Source of the DNA: JBIKIW01 sp044361365
GTDB lineage: Bacteria; Patescibacteriota; JACMRA01
Length of the DNA stretch: 13,710 nucleotides
Assembly (NCBI GenBank): GCA_044361365.1
Contig: JBIKIW010000037.1
Location: 1-13,710 of the forward strand
Reading direction: 5' to 3'
Part shown: in pieces, positions 12,506 through 13,710 of the stretch
Layout of the letters: every line of letters starts with the position of its first letter
Position numbering within the stretch: position 1 is the stretch's first letter
The notes under the pieces: generated by a model
What the model was told of the DNA's origin: nothing
What the model saw: the letters and a program-made list of their open reading frames with translations, nothing else
Databases searched by the model: none
Made by a program: the position numbers and the translations under genes

Positions 12506-13630
12506 TTAGATATTTTTCTCAAATAAATTAAGATATTCTTCAAAATAAAAAATACGATTGCGTTTAAATTTGGTTTTTTCTTTTAGTATTTGGAGCTTTT
12601 CCAAATCTTTTATCATAGCGTTTGAGGCTGTTCTGGATATATTTAAGGTTTTTTCAACTGCTAAGCTGGTTACAACCGGATTTGAGTACAGATAACTTAT
12701 CAACTCCTTAGCTTTTTTAGCCTTTTTTCCAAGTTCTAAGATTTTTGCATCTATTTTGGCTTTTAAATCAACGATTTGCTGCAATGTTAGCAAATTATTA
12801 TTTGCGGTTTCGTAGATTCCCACCAAAAAAAATTTTAACCAAATCTCCAAACCATTTTCACCTCTACCCAAGTCCAAATTCTCGTAGTATAATTTTCTAT
12901 TTTTTTCAAAAAACTGCGAAATATAGAGTACTGGCTTGTACAATAAATTGGCTTGAATAAGATATAAAATAATGAGCAGTCTTCCTACACGACCGTTTCC
13001 ATCTAAAAAAGGGTGAATTATTTCAAATTGAAAATGAATTATTCCAGCTTTGATAAGATCAGGGCAATCGTTATAATGCAAAAACTTTTCCAAATCTGAG
13101 CTTAACTCCAAAAGGTGTTCAAAACTTGGAGGTACAAAATGAGCGTCGGCAATAGTCGCCACACCAATCCAATTTTGGCTAGTTCTAAACTCTCCCGGAT
13201 TTTTGTTTTTACCTCGCACACCGTCCATTAAAACCTCATGGATTTCTTTGATAAATCTAGTTGAGAGTGGTAAGCTTTCCAAGCTCTGTATGCCATAATT
13301 TAGAGCTTTTGTGTAGTTTTTAACCTCCTCGATTTCGTTTCTTTTTTCGTCACTAAACAGACCTTCTTCCACAAACAAATCATCAATTTCAGTTTTTGTA
13401 CCTTCAATTTTGTTGCTATCAACAGCCTCTTTAGAAATGTGCATCTGAATAAAAAAATCCACATCTGGCACGAAGCTTGAAAACGACCTTAGCTCTGCTA
13501 GTTTGTCAGCAGCTTTTATACATAGTTTGTACACTTCTGGTGAAAAATCGTACTCGTGATTTATGTTATCAGGTAAAAAATACTTGTAACCATTTGGAGA
13601 TTTTATAAAAGGAACTAGACTAGTTAGCAA
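12506..13630 (-). CDS. Fic family protein (AMP-transferase) with N-terminal inhibitory motif and C-terminal winged helix
   Basis: Fic proteins transfer AMP (sometimes other groups) from nucleotides to hydroxyl side chains of target proteins. The product is 374 aa. Residues about 1-60 are the Fic_N region. SNKIEG (72-77) fits the [S/T]xxxE[G/N] inhibitory motif, whose Glu blocks ATP binding, so activity is self-limited. GEFRTSQNWIG (146-156) precedes the core, HPFLDGNGRVGR (206-217), an intact catalytic motif with His206. Residues about 300-374 form a helix-turn-helix (TSLAVEKTLNISRTASNAMIKDLEKL) and wing, usual in this Fic class. The start is TTG at 13630-13628; a TAG stop is two codons upstream and the next Met is at residue 63. 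It is convergent with hisS, 40 bases away. No antitoxin gene is visible; the right edge limits context. Confidence 0.93.
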   Translation of the reverse strand: MLTSLVPFIKSPNGYKYFLPDNINHEYDFSPEVYKLCIKAADKLAELRSFSSFVPDVDFFIQMHISKEAVDSNKIEGTKTEIDDLFVEEGLFSDEKRNEIEEVKNYTKALNYGIQSLESLPLSTRFIKEIHEVLMDGVRGKNKNPGEFRTSQNWIGVATIADAHFVPPSFEHLLELSSDLEKFLHYNDCPDLIKAGIIHFQFEIIHPFLDGNGRVGRLLIILYLIQANLLYKPVLYISQFFEKNRKLYYENLDLGRGENGLEIWLKFFLVGIYETANNNLLTLQQIVDLKAKIDAKILELGKKAKKAKELISYLYSNPVVTSLAVEKTLNISRTASNAMIKDLEKLQILKEKTKFKRNRIFYFEEYLNLFEKNI

Positions 13631-13640
13631 ACACTAACTA
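13621..13640. promoter_or_regulatory. Inverted repeat centred on the fic start codon
   Basis: TAGTTAG-CAAACA-CTAACTA is a perfect 7-bp inverted repeat. The complement of CAA in its 6-base loop is the TTG start codon of fic. It could be an operator or an mRNA hairpin that holds the start codon in its loop. The gene's own C-terminal winged helix makes autoregulation conceivable, which is an inference. Confidence 0.45.
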
Positions 13641-13710
13641 AACTAATTTCTATGATATACAGATAAAGATTAAGCAATTACAATTTAAAAAAAATAATTC
13701 ATCATTTTTG

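Noticed and set aside
1..13710. Genetic code 25 (UGA read as glycine)
   Set aside because: All recognised genes are complete without in-frame UGA, and the open frames match family lengths; absence of TGA stops alone is insufficient.
1..13710. CRISPR array, insertion sequence or integrase-bounded island
   Set aside because: No regularly spaced direct repeats, transposase or integrase genes were found.

Overview
The window is AT-rich, gene-dense bacterial DNA carrying 17 protein genes (one cut by the left edge) and one tRNA. Several traits point to a candidate-phyla-radiation (Patescibacteria) type bacterium. The histidyl-tRNA synthetase opens with an N-terminus (STQPYKGTRDFYPED) that I associate from memory with that group. 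rsmH is not inside a cell-division cluster. There are almost no Shine-Dalgarno motifs, and every stop codon is TAA or TAG. The lineage is inferred, not proven; no rRNA or marker tree is available here.

Layout. Positions 1-3188 are all on the minus strand: rsmH (16S rRNA methyltransferase), a two-part protein whose C-terminal half resembles V/A-ATPase subunit F, a coiled-coil protein resembling V/A-ATPase/FliH-type stator subunit E, and a partial Na+/Ca2+ (K+) antiporter. A repeat-bearing spacer and a minus-strand tRNA-Arg(UCU) follow (3189-3479). Next comes infC (IF3 with an acidic tail) with comF overlapping its end (3526-4795). A divergent spacer leads to a small exported protein on the plus strand with a textbook promoter and terminator (5051-5812). 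A 470-base spacer made of hairpin-rich repeat remnants precedes a minus-strand pair: a short-chain dehydrogenase and a Gpt-like phosphoribosyltransferase (6233-7672).

From 7808 to 11184 six small single-domain genes run in one direction: a GyrI-like effector-binding protein, a VOC protein, an AlkC-like alkylation-repair protein, a DUF1801 protein, a YdeI/OmpD-associated protein and an SRPBCC protein. These families are typical of stress, drug or DNA-damage accessory functions, and the group reads like a cargo or adaptation island in an otherwise streamlined genome. hisS follows on the same strand. A Fic AMP-transferase with its own inhibitory motif lies convergent to it at the right edge.

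Most notable points: the orphan V/A-ATPase-like E/F pair between rsmH and an ion antiporter; two genes (antiporter, gpt) whose homology begins upstream of any ATG/GTG/TTG; an IF3 with a highly acidic C-terminal extension overlapped by comF; the six-gene stress cluster; and hairpin repeats in two spacers that share a 5-base loop but have different, self-complementary stems.
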